DNA of 64,000 nucleotides. Origin: Shimia_B sp038528385 (lineage in GTDB: Bacteria > Pseudomonadota > Alphaproteobacteria > Rhodobacterales > Rhodobacteraceae). The first letter of the stretch is position 1; the number at the start of each line of letters is the position of its first letter. This document shows, piece by piece, positions 28,671 through 38,301 of this stretch. Where the stretch lies: contig JBCBET010000010.1 of assembly GCA_038528385.1 (NCBI GenBank), positions 51,308 through 115,307 of the forward strand, given 5' to 3'. A program made the position numbers and the translations under genes. A model generated the notes under the pieces. It ran no database searches. It saw nothing but the letters and a program-made list of their open reading frames with translations, and was not told where the DNA came from.

Positions 28671-28771
28671 GGGCGCAGCATCGCCTGCCGAGGGCGGCGG
28701 GGGATCCGCGTCCTGCCCTCTCGACCCGCGCGGACAGGGGTGGGCGGGAGCCGCTGGAGGCAGGCGATCCC
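28671..28771. terminator. Inverted-repeat region between convergent RND and ABC genes
   Basis: The two convergent stops are separated by 101 bp that can fold back on itself: arms ATCGCCTGCC (28680-28689) and GGCAGGCGAT (28759-28768) are perfect complements, with a GC-rich interior that could fold further. It is probably a bidirectional transcription stop. No T-run is present, so the mechanism is uncertain. Confidence 0.5.
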
Positions 28772-30586
28772 TCAGGCCGCCTCCTCACTGAGCTGCATCT
28801 GCCAGAGCGTGGCGTAGCGTCCGCCGCGGGCAAGGAGCGCGTCGTGGCTCCCCTCCTCCACGATCCGGCCCTCTTCGAGGACCACGATCCGGTCGGCATC
28901 CACCACGGTGGAGAGCCGGTGCGCGATCATGAGAACCGTCCGCCCCCGCCCCGCAGCGGCGAGCGCCGTTTGAATGTCATGCTCCGTCTCGGTGTCGAGC
29001 GCGGAGGTCGCCTCGTCGAGCAGCAGGATCGGCGGGTCCTTGAGCAGGGTCCGCGCGATCCCCACGCGCTGCTTTTCCCCGCCCGACAGCTTCAGCCCCC
29101 GCTCCCCCACGAGCGTGTCGTAGCCCTTGGGCAGCGAGGTTACGAAGTCGTGGATCTGCGCGGCCCGCGCCGCCGCCTCGATCTGCGCCTGCGACGCGCC
29201 CGCCCGGCCATAGGCGATGTTGTAGCCGATCGTGTCGTTGAAGAGCACGGTGTCCTGGGGCACGACGCCGATCTGGGCATGGACGCTCTCCTGCGCCACC
29301 TCACGCAGGTCCTGACCATCGATCCGCACCGCCCCGCCCGTGACATCGTAGAACCGGAAGAGCAGCCGCCCGATCGTCGACTTCCCCGCCCCCGACGGGC
29401 CCACGATGGCCACGCTCTGCCCAGGCGCCACATCGAGGCTCACCCCCTTCAGGATGGGGCGCGCCGCGTCATAGCCGAACGCGACATCCTCGAAGGTCAC
29501 CTGCCCGCCGGCGATCTCGAGCGGCGGCGCGCCGGGCGCGTCGGTCACATCGGGTGCCTCGTCGAGCAGGAGAAACATGTCGCCCATATCCACAAGGCTC
29601 TGCCGGATCTCGCGATAGACGAAGCCCAGCATGTTGAGCGGCATCATGATCTGCATCATGTAGCTGTTCACGAGAACGAAATCACCCACGCTCATCCCGC
29701 CGGCCCGCACCTCGATCAGCGCCATGACGAGCACGCTCACCAGCGCGCCGTTGATGATGACCGCTTGCCCGAAGTTCAGGAGCGAAAGCGAATAGGACGT
29801 GCGCACAGCCGCCCGCTCGTATCCCGCCATGGCCCTGTCGTACCGCGCGGCCTCGAAGCCTTCGGCGCCGAAATACTTCACCGTCTCGAAGTTCAGGAGG
29901 CTGTCGATGGCCTTCTGGTTGGCGTCGCTGTCCTGCTCGTTCATTTCCCGGCGGATCTTCACCCGCCATTCGGTGACGAGCGTCGTGAAGACGACGAAGC
30001 TCACCACCGCCGCGAGCATCACGAGCAAGTAGCGCGCGTCGAAAAAGGCCCACAGCACCGCGGAGATCAGCACGAGTTCGAGCACGAGCGGCCCGATGGA
30101 GACGAGGAAAAAGCGGAGCAGAAACGACACCCCCTTCACGCCCCGTTCCATCACCCGGCTGAGCGCGCCGGTCCTGCGGCTGATATGGTAGCGCAGGCTC
30201 AGGCGGTGGATGTGCCGGAAGACCGTGAGCCCGAGCCGCCGCAGCGCCCGCTGGGCTACGGGTGCGAAAAGCGCGCCTTTGAGCTCCTGGAACGCGGCAT
30301 TCAGGAGCCGGAAGAGCCCGTAGGCCAGCGTGAGACCGAGCGCTCCAGCGGCAAGCCATCCCTCGGGGTCCGGGCGTTCGCCCGCGAGGCTGTCCACCGC
30401 GCGCGCCATGAGGATGGGTGTCGTCACCGTCACGAGTTTCGCCGCCGCAAGGCAGAACATGACGAGGACCACCCGGGTCTTGAGACCGGTCTCTCCGGAC
30501 GGCCAAAGATAGGGCAGAACGCGCGGGATGACGCCGATCTCCGCGCGGGTTTGCCGTGCGCTGCCCGGCGCGCCGTCCTTGGCCAT
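28772..30586 (-). CDS. Atm1/ABCB7-type ABC exporter (fused permease-ATPase)
   Basis: Encodes 604 residues: six transmembrane helices (residues about 35-330), then an ABC ATPase with Walker A GPSGAGKST, signature LSGGEKQR and Walker B ILLLDEATSALD. The segment DSDANQKAIDSLLNFETVKYFGAE is the hallmark of the Atm1 group, which exports glutathione-linked compounds and affects iron-sulfur or heavy-metal balance. It acts as a homodimer. A LysM protein gene lies 6 bp upstream and may share its transcript. Confidence 0.92.
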   Translation of the reverse strand: MAKDGAPGSARQTRAEIGVIPRVLPYLWPSGETGLKTRVVLVMFCLAAAKLVTVTTPILMARAVDSLAGERPDPEGWLAAGALGLTLAYGLFRLLNAAFQELKGALFAPVAQRALRRLGLTVFRHIHRLSLRYHISRRTGALSRVMERGVKGVSFLLRFFLVSIGPLVLELVLISAVLWAFFDARYLLVMLAAVVSFVVFTTLVTEWRVKIRREMNEQDSDANQKAIDSLLNFETVKYFGAEGFEAARYDRAMAGYERAAVRTSYSLSLLNFGQAVIINGALVSVLVMALIEVRAGGMSVGDFVLVNSYMMQIMMPLNMLGFVYREIRQSLVDMGDMFLLLDEAPDVTDAPGAPPLEIAGGQVTFEDVAFGYDAARPILKGVSLDVAPGQSVAIVGPSGAGKSTIGRLLFRFYDVTGGAVRIDGQDLREVAQESVHAQIGVVPQDTVLFNDTIGYNIAYGRAGASQAQIEAAARAAQIHDFVTSLPKGYDTLVGERGLKLSGGEKQRVGIARTLLKDPPILLLDEATSALDTETEHDIQTALAAAGRGRTVLMIAHRLSTVVDADRIVVLEEGRIVEEGSHDALLARGGRYATLWQMQLSEEAA

Positions 30587-30592
30587 GCAACT

Positions 30593-32170
30593 CTACTCCG
30601 GCACGTCGAAGATCTGTCCGGGAAAGATCAGATCGGGGTCGCGGATGCGGTCTCTGTTGGCTTCGAAGATCTTCACGTAGAGAATGCCGCGCCCGTAGCT
30701 TTCCCGCGCCATGGCCCAGAGGGTGGAGCCCGGCTGCACGGTCATGACATCCTGCCGCAGTATGCCCGTTACCAGCGGCGTCTCCTGAGCGAGTTCGGCC
30801 ACCACCTCGGGGGCCTCGCGCCGGAAAGGCGTCTCGATGCGGGAGGTCACCTCTCCCGCCGCCGAAATCTCGTCCACGCGGAGCGTGTAGACCCCGGTAT
30901 CGACATCCGGGAGGGCCGTGCGCCAGCTCCCGTCGGGGGCGATGGGCGAGGTCGTGAGGGGCCGGTCATCAAGGTAGATGCGCACGAAGCCCGCGCCTTC
31001 GCCGCGTCCGCCAAGGCTCACCTCGCCTGCCTCGGTGTAGCTGATCGTGTCGAGCGCGACGCTCTCGAGGGCGTCGGGGCTCTGCACGACGCGGAGCCCC
31101 TCTTCATCGGCGAGGAGAACGCGCGGTGCCGGTTGGGTGCCTGGCGCGTCCGTGGCGGCCGGCGCTGCCGCCGGCGCCTCGGCGCGCTCGCTCTGGGTCG
31201 CGGAGGATGGCCGGGTCTCAGGGTCGCGGGACGGCGCTTCCAGAGCGGCGGTCACGGCGCGGTTCGGCGCTTCCGAGGTGGCCGACGTAGCGGGGCTTGG
31301 CGCGTCAACGCCGGCTGACGCAGCGGTGGTCTGTCCTTCCGTCGTGTCAGGCACGGCGGGGCCGGGCGTTTCGAAAGCGCGGGCCCCCGCGGTGGAGGGA
31401 GCGTCCTCGGTGTCGGTCGCCGCAGGGCTCGGCGCCTCCAGGATACCCGGCGCGGCGCTGACACTTTCCGGGCCTTCCCCGGCATCCGTCACTGGCTCCA
31501 TGGCCAGCGCTGCCGCCGCATCCGCGGCCCGAGATATGTCGCCCCTGGGCGCGTCGATGGTCCCTGGATCCACGGCGGCCATCCGCGCGACCGGCTCCAC
31601 GAAGAGTGCCCCACGCGACGTCCGTTCCACCCCGCCCCTCCGCGCCAGCAGCGTGAGCGACTGGGTCACCTCGGAAGGCGGCACCGTCACGAAGGCGGCG
31701 AAGCGCCCGCCTGGATCGGTGGTGACCGCCGTCAGGAGCGCGCCGTCGAGGAGGATGTCCACGTCCGTCCCTGGCTCGGCCCGACCTGCAAGGAGGGCCT
31801 CTCCGTCGGGCTCCACGCGGACGGTGTCGAAACTCGGCGCCGTCATCTCCGGCACGGGCTCCGCTGCCGGCGCTTGCGACGACGCATCCGCCTGCACTTC
31901 GGCATCGGCTGCGGCCAGCGCGTCCGCTTCTGCGACGTCTTGGTCCTCGGGTGCGCGCGCGGCGGTGGGCGCCTCGGTGGCCGAGACCTCCGGCGCGTCT
32001 CCCTCTGACGGTGTTTCGGTTACCGGGGCCAGCAGCGCGGCCCCGTCACCCGGCACGGGGCGGTCCTTTGGCGAGCCGCCGAAGTAGAGGACGAATGCCA
32101 CCGCGGCCAACGCCACGACGCCGCCCAAAATCAGACCCTTACGCGATCTCGAGGGTCCTGTCGGTCCCAT
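30593..32170 (-). CDS. Membrane-anchored LysM-domain protein
   Basis: Encodes 525 residues from the chosen start at 32170 (MGPTGPSRSRKG); the frame is open to 32305, so an earlier start is possible. A transmembrane helix (LILGGVVALAAVAFVLYFGG) is followed by a long low-complexity Ala/Pro/Glu/Thr region, a beta-rich region with DVDILLDGALLTAV and VRIYLDDRPLTT (Ig/bacterial adhesion-like), and a C-terminal LysM motif (VQPGSTLWAMARESYG ... IFPGQIFDVP). It probably contacts peptidoglycan. Confidence 0.85.
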   Translation of the reverse strand: MGPTGPSRSRKGLILGGVVALAAVAFVLYFGGSPKDRPVPGDGAALLAPVTETPSEGDAPEVSATEAPTAARAPEDQDVAEADALAAADAEVQADASSQAPAAEPVPEMTAPSFDTVRVEPDGEALLAGRAEPGTDVDILLDGALLTAVTTDPGGRFAAFVTVPPSEVTQSLTLLARRGGVERTSRGALFVEPVARMAAVDPGTIDAPRGDISRAADAAAALAMEPVTDAGEGPESVSAAPGILEAPSPAATDTEDAPSTAGARAFETPGPAVPDTTEGQTTAASAGVDAPSPATSATSEAPNRAVTAALEAPSRDPETRPSSATQSERAEAPAAAPAATDAPGTQPAPRVLLADEEGLRVVQSPDALESVALDTISYTEAGEVSLGGRGEGAGFVRIYLDDRPLTTSPIAPDGSWRTALPDVDTGVYTLRVDEISAAGEVTSRIETPFRREAPEVVAELAQETPLVTGILRQDVMTVQPGSTLWAMARESYGRGILYVKIFEANRDRIRDPDLIFPGQIFDVPE

Positions 32171-32294
32171 GCTGTGTCTCCCCCGACGCGCGGGGTTGCT
32201 CTCCCCTTGGCCCGCCGTCATGTTGCGACCGAGCCTAGACATTCTGCCATGCAGGGTCAAAGCCCCCAAACCTTGATTTGAGGACGTCCGCAGC

Positions 32295-32852
32295 ATGGCC
32301 GCCACTCCCGTCTTCCTTTGTGTTTTTTGCGGCTCGCGGCCAGGGGGCCACCCGTCCTATGTCACGGCAGCACAGGCCCTTGGCGCGGGGCTCGGCGCGC
32401 GTGGGTGGCGGCTCGTCTACGGCGCGGGCGATGTGGGGCTCATGGGGGAAGTGGCGCGGGCGAGTATCGAGGCCGGTGCGGACACGTTCGGCGTTATCCC
32501 CGAGCACCTGGTGCGCATGGAGGTGGGCAAGGTCGACCTCGGCAAATACATCATCACCGAGACGATGCATGAGCGCAAAAAGGTCATGTTCATGAACGCC
32601 AATGCCATCGCCATTCTGCCGGGCGGGGCGGGATCGCTGGACGAGTTCTTCGAGGTCCTCACCTGGGCGCAGCTCGGTCTTCACGGCAAGCCCATCGTGC
32701 TTATCGACATCGCGGGTTACTGGCAGCCGCTCGTCAGGCTGGTCGAGCATGTGATCGATGAGGGCTTTGCAGCGGCGAGCCTGCGAGACCTCTTCATGGT
32801 GGCCCCGGATGTGGAGACGGCGCTGGGCCTCGTGGAGCGTGCGGTGGCCTAG
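32295..32852 (+). CDS. LOG-family protein (TIGR00730 Rossmann fold)
   Basis: Encodes 185 residues. The LOG/TIGR00730 signatures are CVFCGSRPG at the N-terminus, MHERK (91-95) and PGGAGSLDE (109-117; usually PGGxGTxxE, with Ser replacing Thr here). These proteins hydrolyse nucleoside 5'-monophosphates such as cytokinin riboside monophosphate or AMP. It is divergent from the LysM gene and convergent with the phosphoesterase gene, sharing CTAG at 32849-32852. Confidence 0.92.
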   Translation: MAATPVFLCVFCGSRPGGHPSYVTAAQALGAGLGARGWRLVYGAGDVGLMGEVARASIEAGADTFGVIPEHLVRMEVGKVDLGKYIITETMHERKKVMFMNANAIAILPGGAGSLDEFFEVLTWAQLGLHGKPIVLIDIAGYWQPLVRLVEHVIDEGFAAASLRDLFMVAPDVETALGLVERAVA

Positions 32853-33724
32853 GGGCCGTCTCCGCGCACGGTCACCACGGTGATCTCGGGCGGCATGTTG
32901 AAGCGCACGGGGTACTCCGAGCAGCCGAGGCCGCCGGACACTACCAGGCGCTGGTCGCCGTGTTCGTAGAGCCCGTAAGAATAGCTCTCGCATCCCACCC
33001 ACCAGATCACCGGCGAGCGGCCGAAAACGCGAATCTGACCGCCATGGGTGTGGCCTGAGAGGGTCAGCACGACCTGCGCCGGCACGTCGGGAAAGATGTC
33101 CGGCTCATGGGCCAGCAGGATCGCGGGCGCGTCGTCGTTCACAGGGCCGAGGGCCGCGTCGAGATCGTCGAAGCCATCCACGGTGGGATCAGGGGAGAGC
33201 GGTCGCTGGTCGGCCAGGCCCAGAAGCCAGAACGCATCGCGGCCCTCGCGCAAGCGCACCGCCGCGTTGTCGAGATGGGGAATACCCTGGTCGCTCAGGG
33301 CCTGCGCCGTGACGGTGGGCCGCCCCTCGGGATAGGCCTCGCGGTCCTGCCACCAGTCGTGGTTGCCCAGAACGGCATAGGTGCCGAGCGGAGCGGTGAA
33401 GGATTTCAGCGCGCCGATGATGTCGGGGACCGGCAAATGCCCCAGCGTGTAGCGATGTGCCGCCGCGTAGTCCCCGAGGAGCACCGCAACATCGCCCCCC
33501 TCTGCCTTGGCGCGCCGCACGATGCGGTGCACGCGCCGGAGCGGCAGGTGCGGCGCACCGGCATGGAGGTCCGAAACGATCACGATCTTGAGCGGGCTGC
33601 GGGCGCCCCACGCCTTCAGGGGCAGGTCATATCGCACCACGCAGAGCCGGCAGGCGGGCTCGATCCAAAAGGCGTAAACGAAAAGGGCCAGCAGCAATGC
33701 TGCCAGCCCGATCAGAACGCTCAC
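32849..33724 (-). CDS. Membrane-anchored metallophosphoesterase
   Basis: Encodes 291 residues: an N-terminal helix (residues 3-20), then calcineurin-like metal-binding motifs SDLHAG (D52, H54), LLGDY, GNHDWW and SGHTHGG. This pattern matches YaeI/UDP-diacylglucosamine-diphosphatase-like or phosphodiesterase proteins at the membrane. The precise substrate is not evident. It lies 10 bp after sodB on the same strand. Confidence 0.88.
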   Translation of the reverse strand: MSVLIGLAALLLALFVYAFWIEPACRLCVVRYDLPLKAWGARSPLKIVIVSDLHAGAPHLPLRRVHRIVRRAKAEGGDVAVLLGDYAAAHRYTLGHLPVPDIIGALKSFTAPLGTYAVLGNHDWWQDREAYPEGRPTVTAQALSDQGIPHLDNAAVRLREGRDAFWLLGLADQRPLSPDPTVDGFDDLDAALGPVNDDAPAILLAHEPDIFPDVPAQVVLTLSGHTHGGQIRVFGRSPVIWWVGCESYSYGLYEHGDQRLVVSGGLGCSEYPVRFNMPPEITVVTVRGDGP

Positions 33725-33734
33725 AAGGCGATCC

Positions 33735-34334
33735 TCACATGCGGGAGGCGACGTTTTCCCAGTTCACGAGATTGTCGAGGAAGTTCGTCAGGTAGGCCGG
33801 GCGCTTGTTGCGGAAGTCGATGTAGTAGGAATGCTCCCACACGTCGCAGCCGAGAAGCGCCGTCTGACCGAAGCAGACCGGATTCACGCCGTTTTCGGTC
33901 TTGGTGACCTTCAGCGCGCCGTCGGCGTCCTTCACAAGCCACGCCCAGCCGGAGCCGAACTGGCCGGCACCGGCGGCGGAAAACTCCTGCTTGAACTGGT
34001 CGACGGAGCCGAACGTGTCCTTCAGGGCGGCTTCAAGCTCGCCGGGCATCTTCGACTCGCCCGGGCCCATCATCTCCCAGAACTGGTTGTGGTTCCAAAG
34101 CTGGGACATGTTGTTGAAGATGCCGTTCTGCGCCACGGCGTTCGCGTCGTAGGTGCCGACGATGATCTCCTCGAGGGTCTTGCCCTCCCACTCGGTGCCC
34201 GCGATGGCCTTGTTGCCGTTGTCGACATAGGCCTTGTGGTGCAGGTCGTGGTGGTACTCCAGCGTCTCCTTCGACATGCCGTTGTCGGCCAGTGCGTCAT
34301 GGGCATAGGGAAGATCGGGAAGCTCGAACGCCAT
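33735..34334 (-). CDS. sodB: Superoxide dismutase, Fe type
   Basis: Encodes 199 residues. Metal ligands are H28 (EYHH), H82 (WNHNQFW), D164 and H168 (DVWEHSYY). Q78 in NNMSQLWNH is at the position that marks iron-type enzymes; Mn-type enzymes carry the active-site glutamine later in the sequence. It destroys superoxide in the cytoplasm. AAGGAG precedes the start. Confidence 0.96.
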   Translation of the reverse strand: MAFELPDLPYAHDALADNGMSKETLEYHHDLHHKAYVDNGNKAIAGTEWEGKTLEEIIVGTYDANAVAQNGIFNNMSQLWNHNQFWEMMGPGESKMPGELEAALKDTFGSVDQFKQEFSAAGAGQFGSGWAWLVKDADGALKVTKTENGVNPVCFGQTALLGCDVWEHSYYIDFRNKRPAYLTNFLDNLVNWENVASRM

Positions 34335-34443
34335 GGGAGGCTCCTTCAGTGCTTGGGTGTCGTGCGCCTCTATGTCGCCGCCTTTCCGGGAAGGTCAAGG
34401 GCGGCGCGGCTGGCCGCTTGGCCCCCCTGCCCGCCACCTGCGG

Positions 34444-34977
34444 CTAGAAGTGCCCCACCGGCGCCGCCCGGTCATTGGCGTTTTCGAGCACCGCCCAGAC
34501 GTAATCCGTGACCGAGCGAAAGGCGATGAGGTCGACAGTGTGCGGCGACACCATCCCTATGGCACAGGCCACCTGAGCCAATAGCGTCCGGCGAAAGCGA
34601 CCCTCGCCGAAATCGCGGAAATCGACCGGGGAAAGCTTTGCTAGCACTTCCAGGACCGCCTCTCCTTCGAGCCGCATCAGGCAGCGTGCGTCCGAGACAT
34701 CCTCCACGAGGTGATGGCTCCCCGCCAGCGCCGTGCGGAGGGTTGCGATATCGGCGAGGATCGCCTCGTGAGGCGCCATGAGGAGGAGTTCGTCCGGCGA
34801 CATCCAGGCCGCCATGCGCGCGCCCGCCACGGTGAGGCGCCCGCGCTCCGGCATGGGCACGCCCGCCTCCACCGCGCGGCGAAGCGTCCTGTCGCCGAGA
34901 TCGCCCCTGAGGGTGATCATCCCGCGCCGGGGCATCTCCCGCAGGGTCACGAGGCCCTCATGCACCCGCTCAGACAT
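34444..34977 (-). CDS. soxG: Sarcosine oxidase subunit gamma
   Basis: Encodes 177 residues, the usual size for SoxG of heterotetrameric sarcosine oxidase. Conserved stretches include TLRGDLGD, AAWMSPDELLL and VDVSDARCLMRLEGE-like sequence, resembling the aminomethyl-transferase-like fold. It ends the soxBDAG operon and its start overlaps soxA by 8 bp. The oxidase demethylates sarcosine, passing the one-carbon unit to tetrahydrofolate. Confidence 0.93.
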   Translation of the reverse strand: MSERVHEGLVTLREMPRRGMITLRGDLGDRTLRRAVEAGVPMPERGRLTVAGARMAAWMSPDELLLMAPHEAILADIATLRTALAGSHHLVEDVSDARCLMRLEGEAVLEVLAKLSPVDFRDFGEGRFRRTLLAQVACAIGMVSPHTVDLIAFRSVTDYVWAVLENANDRAAPVGHF

Positions 34978-37948
34978 TCTGCTTCTCCCCGTCGGGATCG
35001 TAGAAGACCGGGCTCACGATCCGGGCCGAGACCTCCGTGCCGTCGACCTTGGGGAAGGTCAGCGTCTCTCCCATGCGCTCGGGCCCCTTGTGCACGAGCC
35101 CCATGGCGATCCCGCGCCCGAGCGTGGGGGAATGGTAGGTGGAGGTGACACGCCCCTGCATGTTGCGCTGCCCGTTCTCATTGGTGCCCTCGGCCACGGC
35201 ATAGGCGCCATCGGGCAGAACCGAGCCATCGAGGGTCTCGAGCCCGACAAGCTGCCAGCGATCGGGATTGTCCATGTGGGTCCGCGCCTGCGCGCGTTTG
35301 CCGAGATAGTCGTCCTTCTTCTTCGAGAGCGCCCAGTGCAGGCCGAGATCCTGCGGGATCACCGTCCCGTCGGTTTCGTCCCCGATCATGATGAAGCCCT
35401 TCTCGGCCCGCATGATGTGGAGCGCCTCCGTCCCGTAGGGCATCACGCCGAAGACCTCGCCCGCCTCCAGCAGCGCGTCCCAGAGCGCGCGGCCCTGCCC
35501 TGCGGGCACGGCGATCTCGTAGCTGAGCTCCCCGCTGAAGCTGATACGGTAGGCGCGCACGGCGAAGCCGCCGATCGTGCCATCAGCCCAGGCCATGAAG
35601 GGCAGCGCCTCGGCGCTCACATCCATGCCGCCGAGTGCCTCCAGCACCTTGCGCGCGTTCGGGCCGACCACGGCGATCTGCGCATATTGCTCGGTGACGT
35701 TGGCGGTGTAGACCTTCCAGTCCCACCACTCCGTCTGGAGCCATTCCTCCATGTGCCCGTGGATGCGGTCCGCGCCGCCCGTGGTGGTGTGGCAAAGCCA
35801 CGTGTCCTCGCCCAGGCGCGCCACGACGCCGTCGTCGATGAGGAATCCGTTTTCCGAGCACATGAGGCCGTAGCGGCAGCGCCCGGGCTTCAGGGTCGAC
35901 ATCATGTTGGTGTACATCATGTCGAGGAAGCGGCCCGCGTCCGGTCCTTTCACGATGATCTTGCCGAGGGTGGATGCATCAAGCAATCCAAGGGCTTGCC
36001 GGGTATTCTTCACCTCGCGTGCCACGGCTTCCTCCACGCTCTCGCCCGCCCGCAGGAAGGTGTAGGGCCGCCGCCAATGCCCCACGGGCTCCCAATGGGC
36101 ACCGTTCGCCGCGTGCCAGTCGTGCATCGGCGTCTTCCGCAGCGGCTGGAACATCTCGCCCCGCGCCTCGCCCGCGATAGAGCCCATGGAGATGGGCGTA
36201 TAGGGCGGGCGGAAGGTGGTGGTGCCCACGGCGGGAATGTCGGTGCCGAGCTCATTCGCCAGAACGGCCAGCCCGTTGATATTGCTGAGCTTCCCTTGAT
36301 CGGTGGCCATGCCGAGCGTGGTGTAACGCTTGGCATGCTCTACGCTCTCGAAGCCCTCCCGCGCCGCGAGCTGCACGTCCGAGACCTTCACATCGTTCTG
36401 AAAATCGAGCCACGCCTTGGTGCGGAGCTTGTAGCTTGCCCCTTGCGGCATCATCCAGACGGGCTCCAGCGGTGCTGCCGCGGGCTCCTCGGCGAAGGGC
36501 ACATCGCCGCCGCCCGCCGCCTCCGTCGCATCCGCCAGCACGCCCGCCGTGGTCATAGGCCCCGAGGCCGCACCCGCCGTCGTCACAAAGGGCATGCCGT
36601 CCGCGCCTGTGGGCCCGCGCGCGGGATCGGGGCGGAACATCGCCGCCTCCGCGTCCCAAAGAAGCTTGCCGCCGCAATGGCTCCACAGATGCACGACCGG
36701 GGACCAGCCACCCGACATCGCCACGCAATCGCAGGCGATCTCCTCGAGGGCCGCGCCCTCGCCCGCCTGCGCGCAGAGCGACACGCCGGTGACGCGCTTG
36801 CCGCCCTTTACTTGGTTGATGCCCTTGCCCGTCTCGATCCGTACGCCCCGCTTCCGCGCCTCATCGGCCAAGGCGCCGCCGCCCGCCGCGCGCGCGTCGA
36901 TGATGGCGGGCACCTCGAGGCCTGCATCCTTCAGGACCAAAGCGGTCCGGTAGGCATCGTCGTTGTTCGTCACGATCACGGTGCGGTCGCCCAGCGAGAC
37001 GCCCCAGTTCACCACGTAGTCACGCAAGGCAGACGCCAGCACCACGCCGGGCACGTCATTGCCGGCAAAGCTCAGGGGCCGTTCGATGGCTCCCGTGGCC
37101 GCGATGATGTGGCCCGCGCGGATGCGCCAGAGCCTGTGCCGCGGCCCTGGCGCGCCCGGCGCGTGATCGCTCAACCGCTCATAGCCCAGCGCGTAGCCAT
37201 GGTCGTAGACCCCTGCCCCCATCGTCCGCGCTCGCAGCTTGACGTTGGGCATGGCCTCCAGCGCCTGCAGCGCCGCCGTCACCCAAGCCTCCGCGGGCTG
37301 GCCATCGATGACCGCGCCGTCGACCACGGCACGCCCGCCCCAATGGGGGGTCTGCTCGAAAAGGAGCACCTCGCGCCCGGCCCGGCCCGCCGTCAAAGCG
37401 GCCTGAAGCCCCGCAATCCCGCCGCCCACAATCAGGAGGTCGCAATGGACATGGAAATGCTCGTAGGTGCTGGCGTCCCGCGCCTTGGGCGCTTTCCCGA
37501 GCCCGGCGGACTGGCGAATGAACGGCTCGTAAATGTGCTTCCAGAAGGGGCGCGGATGGATGAACATCTTGTAGTAGAAGCCCGCCGGCAGGAACCGGGC
37601 GAACCGCGCGTTGATGGCGCCCACGTCGAATTCAAGCGAGGGGAAGTGGTTCTGCGAGGCGGCCTCGAGCCCGTCGAAAAGCTCCGTCATCGTGCCCCGC
37701 GCATTGGGCTCGAACTGGCCCTCCTGCCCCAGGTTGAAGAGCGCGTTGGGCTCGGACGCGTCCGAGGTCACCACGCTGCGCGGGCGGTGATATTTGAAGC
37801 TCCGGCCCATGAGCATCTGATCGTTGGCCAGCAGGGCCGAGGCGAGGGTATCGCCCGCGAGCCCCTTCAACCGCTTGCCGTTGAACGAGAATTCCACCTG
37901 GCGGGTGCGGTCTATGAGCCGCCCGCCGGTCTTGAGCCGGGTGCTCAT
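34970..37948 (-). CDS. soxA: Sarcosine oxidase subunit alpha
   Basis: Encodes 992 residues. The N-terminal part holds the 2Fe-2S-like fold (FSFNGKRLKGLAGDTLASALL) and a Rossmann NAD site (LLIVGGGIAGLQAAL); the C-terminal half is an aminomethyltransferase-like folate-binding domain (IGDETDGTVIPQDLGLHWALSKKKDD). The frame is open to 38086, but the start at 37948 has GGAGGTG before it and overlaps the soxD stop as ATGA. It is the largest subunit of the heterotetramer. Confidence 0.96.
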   Translation of the reverse strand: MSTRLKTGGRLIDRTRQVEFSFNGKRLKGLAGDTLASALLANDQMLMGRSFKYHRPRSVVTSDASEPNALFNLGQEGQFEPNARGTMTELFDGLEAASQNHFPSLEFDVGAINARFARFLPAGFYYKMFIHPRPFWKHIYEPFIRQSAGLGKAPKARDASTYEHFHVHCDLLIVGGGIAGLQAALTAGRAGREVLLFEQTPHWGGRAVVDGAVIDGQPAEAWVTAALQALEAMPNVKLRARTMGAGVYDHGYALGYERLSDHAPGAPGPRHRLWRIRAGHIIAATGAIERPLSFAGNDVPGVVLASALRDYVVNWGVSLGDRTVIVTNNDDAYRTALVLKDAGLEVPAIIDARAAGGGALADEARKRGVRIETGKGINQVKGGKRVTGVSLCAQAGEGAALEEIACDCVAMSGGWSPVVHLWSHCGGKLLWDAEAAMFRPDPARGPTGADGMPFVTTAGAASGPMTTAGVLADATEAAGGGDVPFAEEPAAAPLEPVWMMPQGASYKLRTKAWLDFQNDVKVSDVQLAAREGFESVEHAKRYTTLGMATDQGKLSNINGLAVLANELGTDIPAVGTTTFRPPYTPISMGSIAGEARGEMFQPLRKTPMHDWHAANGAHWEPVGHWRRPYTFLRAGESVEEAVAREVKNTRQALGLLDASTLGKIIVKGPDAGRFLDMMYTNMMSTLKPGRCRYGLMCSENGFLIDDGVVARLGEDTWLCHTTTGGADRIHGHMEEWLQTEWWDWKVYTANVTEQYAQIAVVGPNARKVLEALGGMDVSAEALPFMAWADGTIGGFAVRAYRISFSGELSYEIAVPAGQGRALWDALLEAGEVFGVMPYGTEALHIMRAEKGFIMIGDETDGTVIPQDLGLHWALSKKKDDYLGKRAQARTHMDNPDRWQLVGLETLDGSVLPDGAYAVAEGTNENGQRNMQGRVTSTYHSPTLGRGIAMGLVHKGPERMGETLTFPKVDGTEVSARIVSPVFYDPDGEKQNV

Positions 37949-38268
37949 GACGGCACCTCCCAGTCCGGGCGGCGCGCCGCGATGGCCTCGTGGATTTCTT
38001 TTGGGGGCGCGGTGACCTGCGCGGAATAGGTCCCGAAGACCTCGTTCGTTGCCGTGCAGCGCGCGGCGTGGAACCACTTTCCGCAACCAGCCGCGCAGCG
38101 CCAGCGCTCGAAATGGACGCCCTTCGGGTTCTGCCGGTGAAAGAGGTAGGCCTCGAATTCGATGTCGGCGCTACCGGGGCCGTGGCGCGTCAGGTGTGCC
38201 TCGCCGCCGGGCGCGAGTTCGGTTTCGTCCTTGGCTTCACCGCAGGACGGGCAGGTGAGGATCAGCAT
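37945..38268 (-). CDS. soxD: Sarcosine oxidase subunit delta
   Basis: Encodes 107 residues. The zinc site is visible as C6 and C9 (CPSC) plus C58 and C62 in WRCAAGCGKWF, typical of SoxD. It helps assemble the heterotetrameric oxidase. The coding sequence overlaps soxA by 4 bp. A small membrane-protein gene lies just upstream, between it and soxB. Confidence 0.95.
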   Translation of the reverse strand: MLILTCPSCGEAKDETELAPGGEAHLTRHGPGSADIEFEAYLFHRQNPKGVHFERWRCAAGCGKWFHAARCTATNEVFGTYSAQVTAPPKEIHEAIAARRPDWEVPS

Positions 38269-38301
38269 GGCGCGCCCCCGTCGGGCGCGCGGCAGGGAGC
38301 C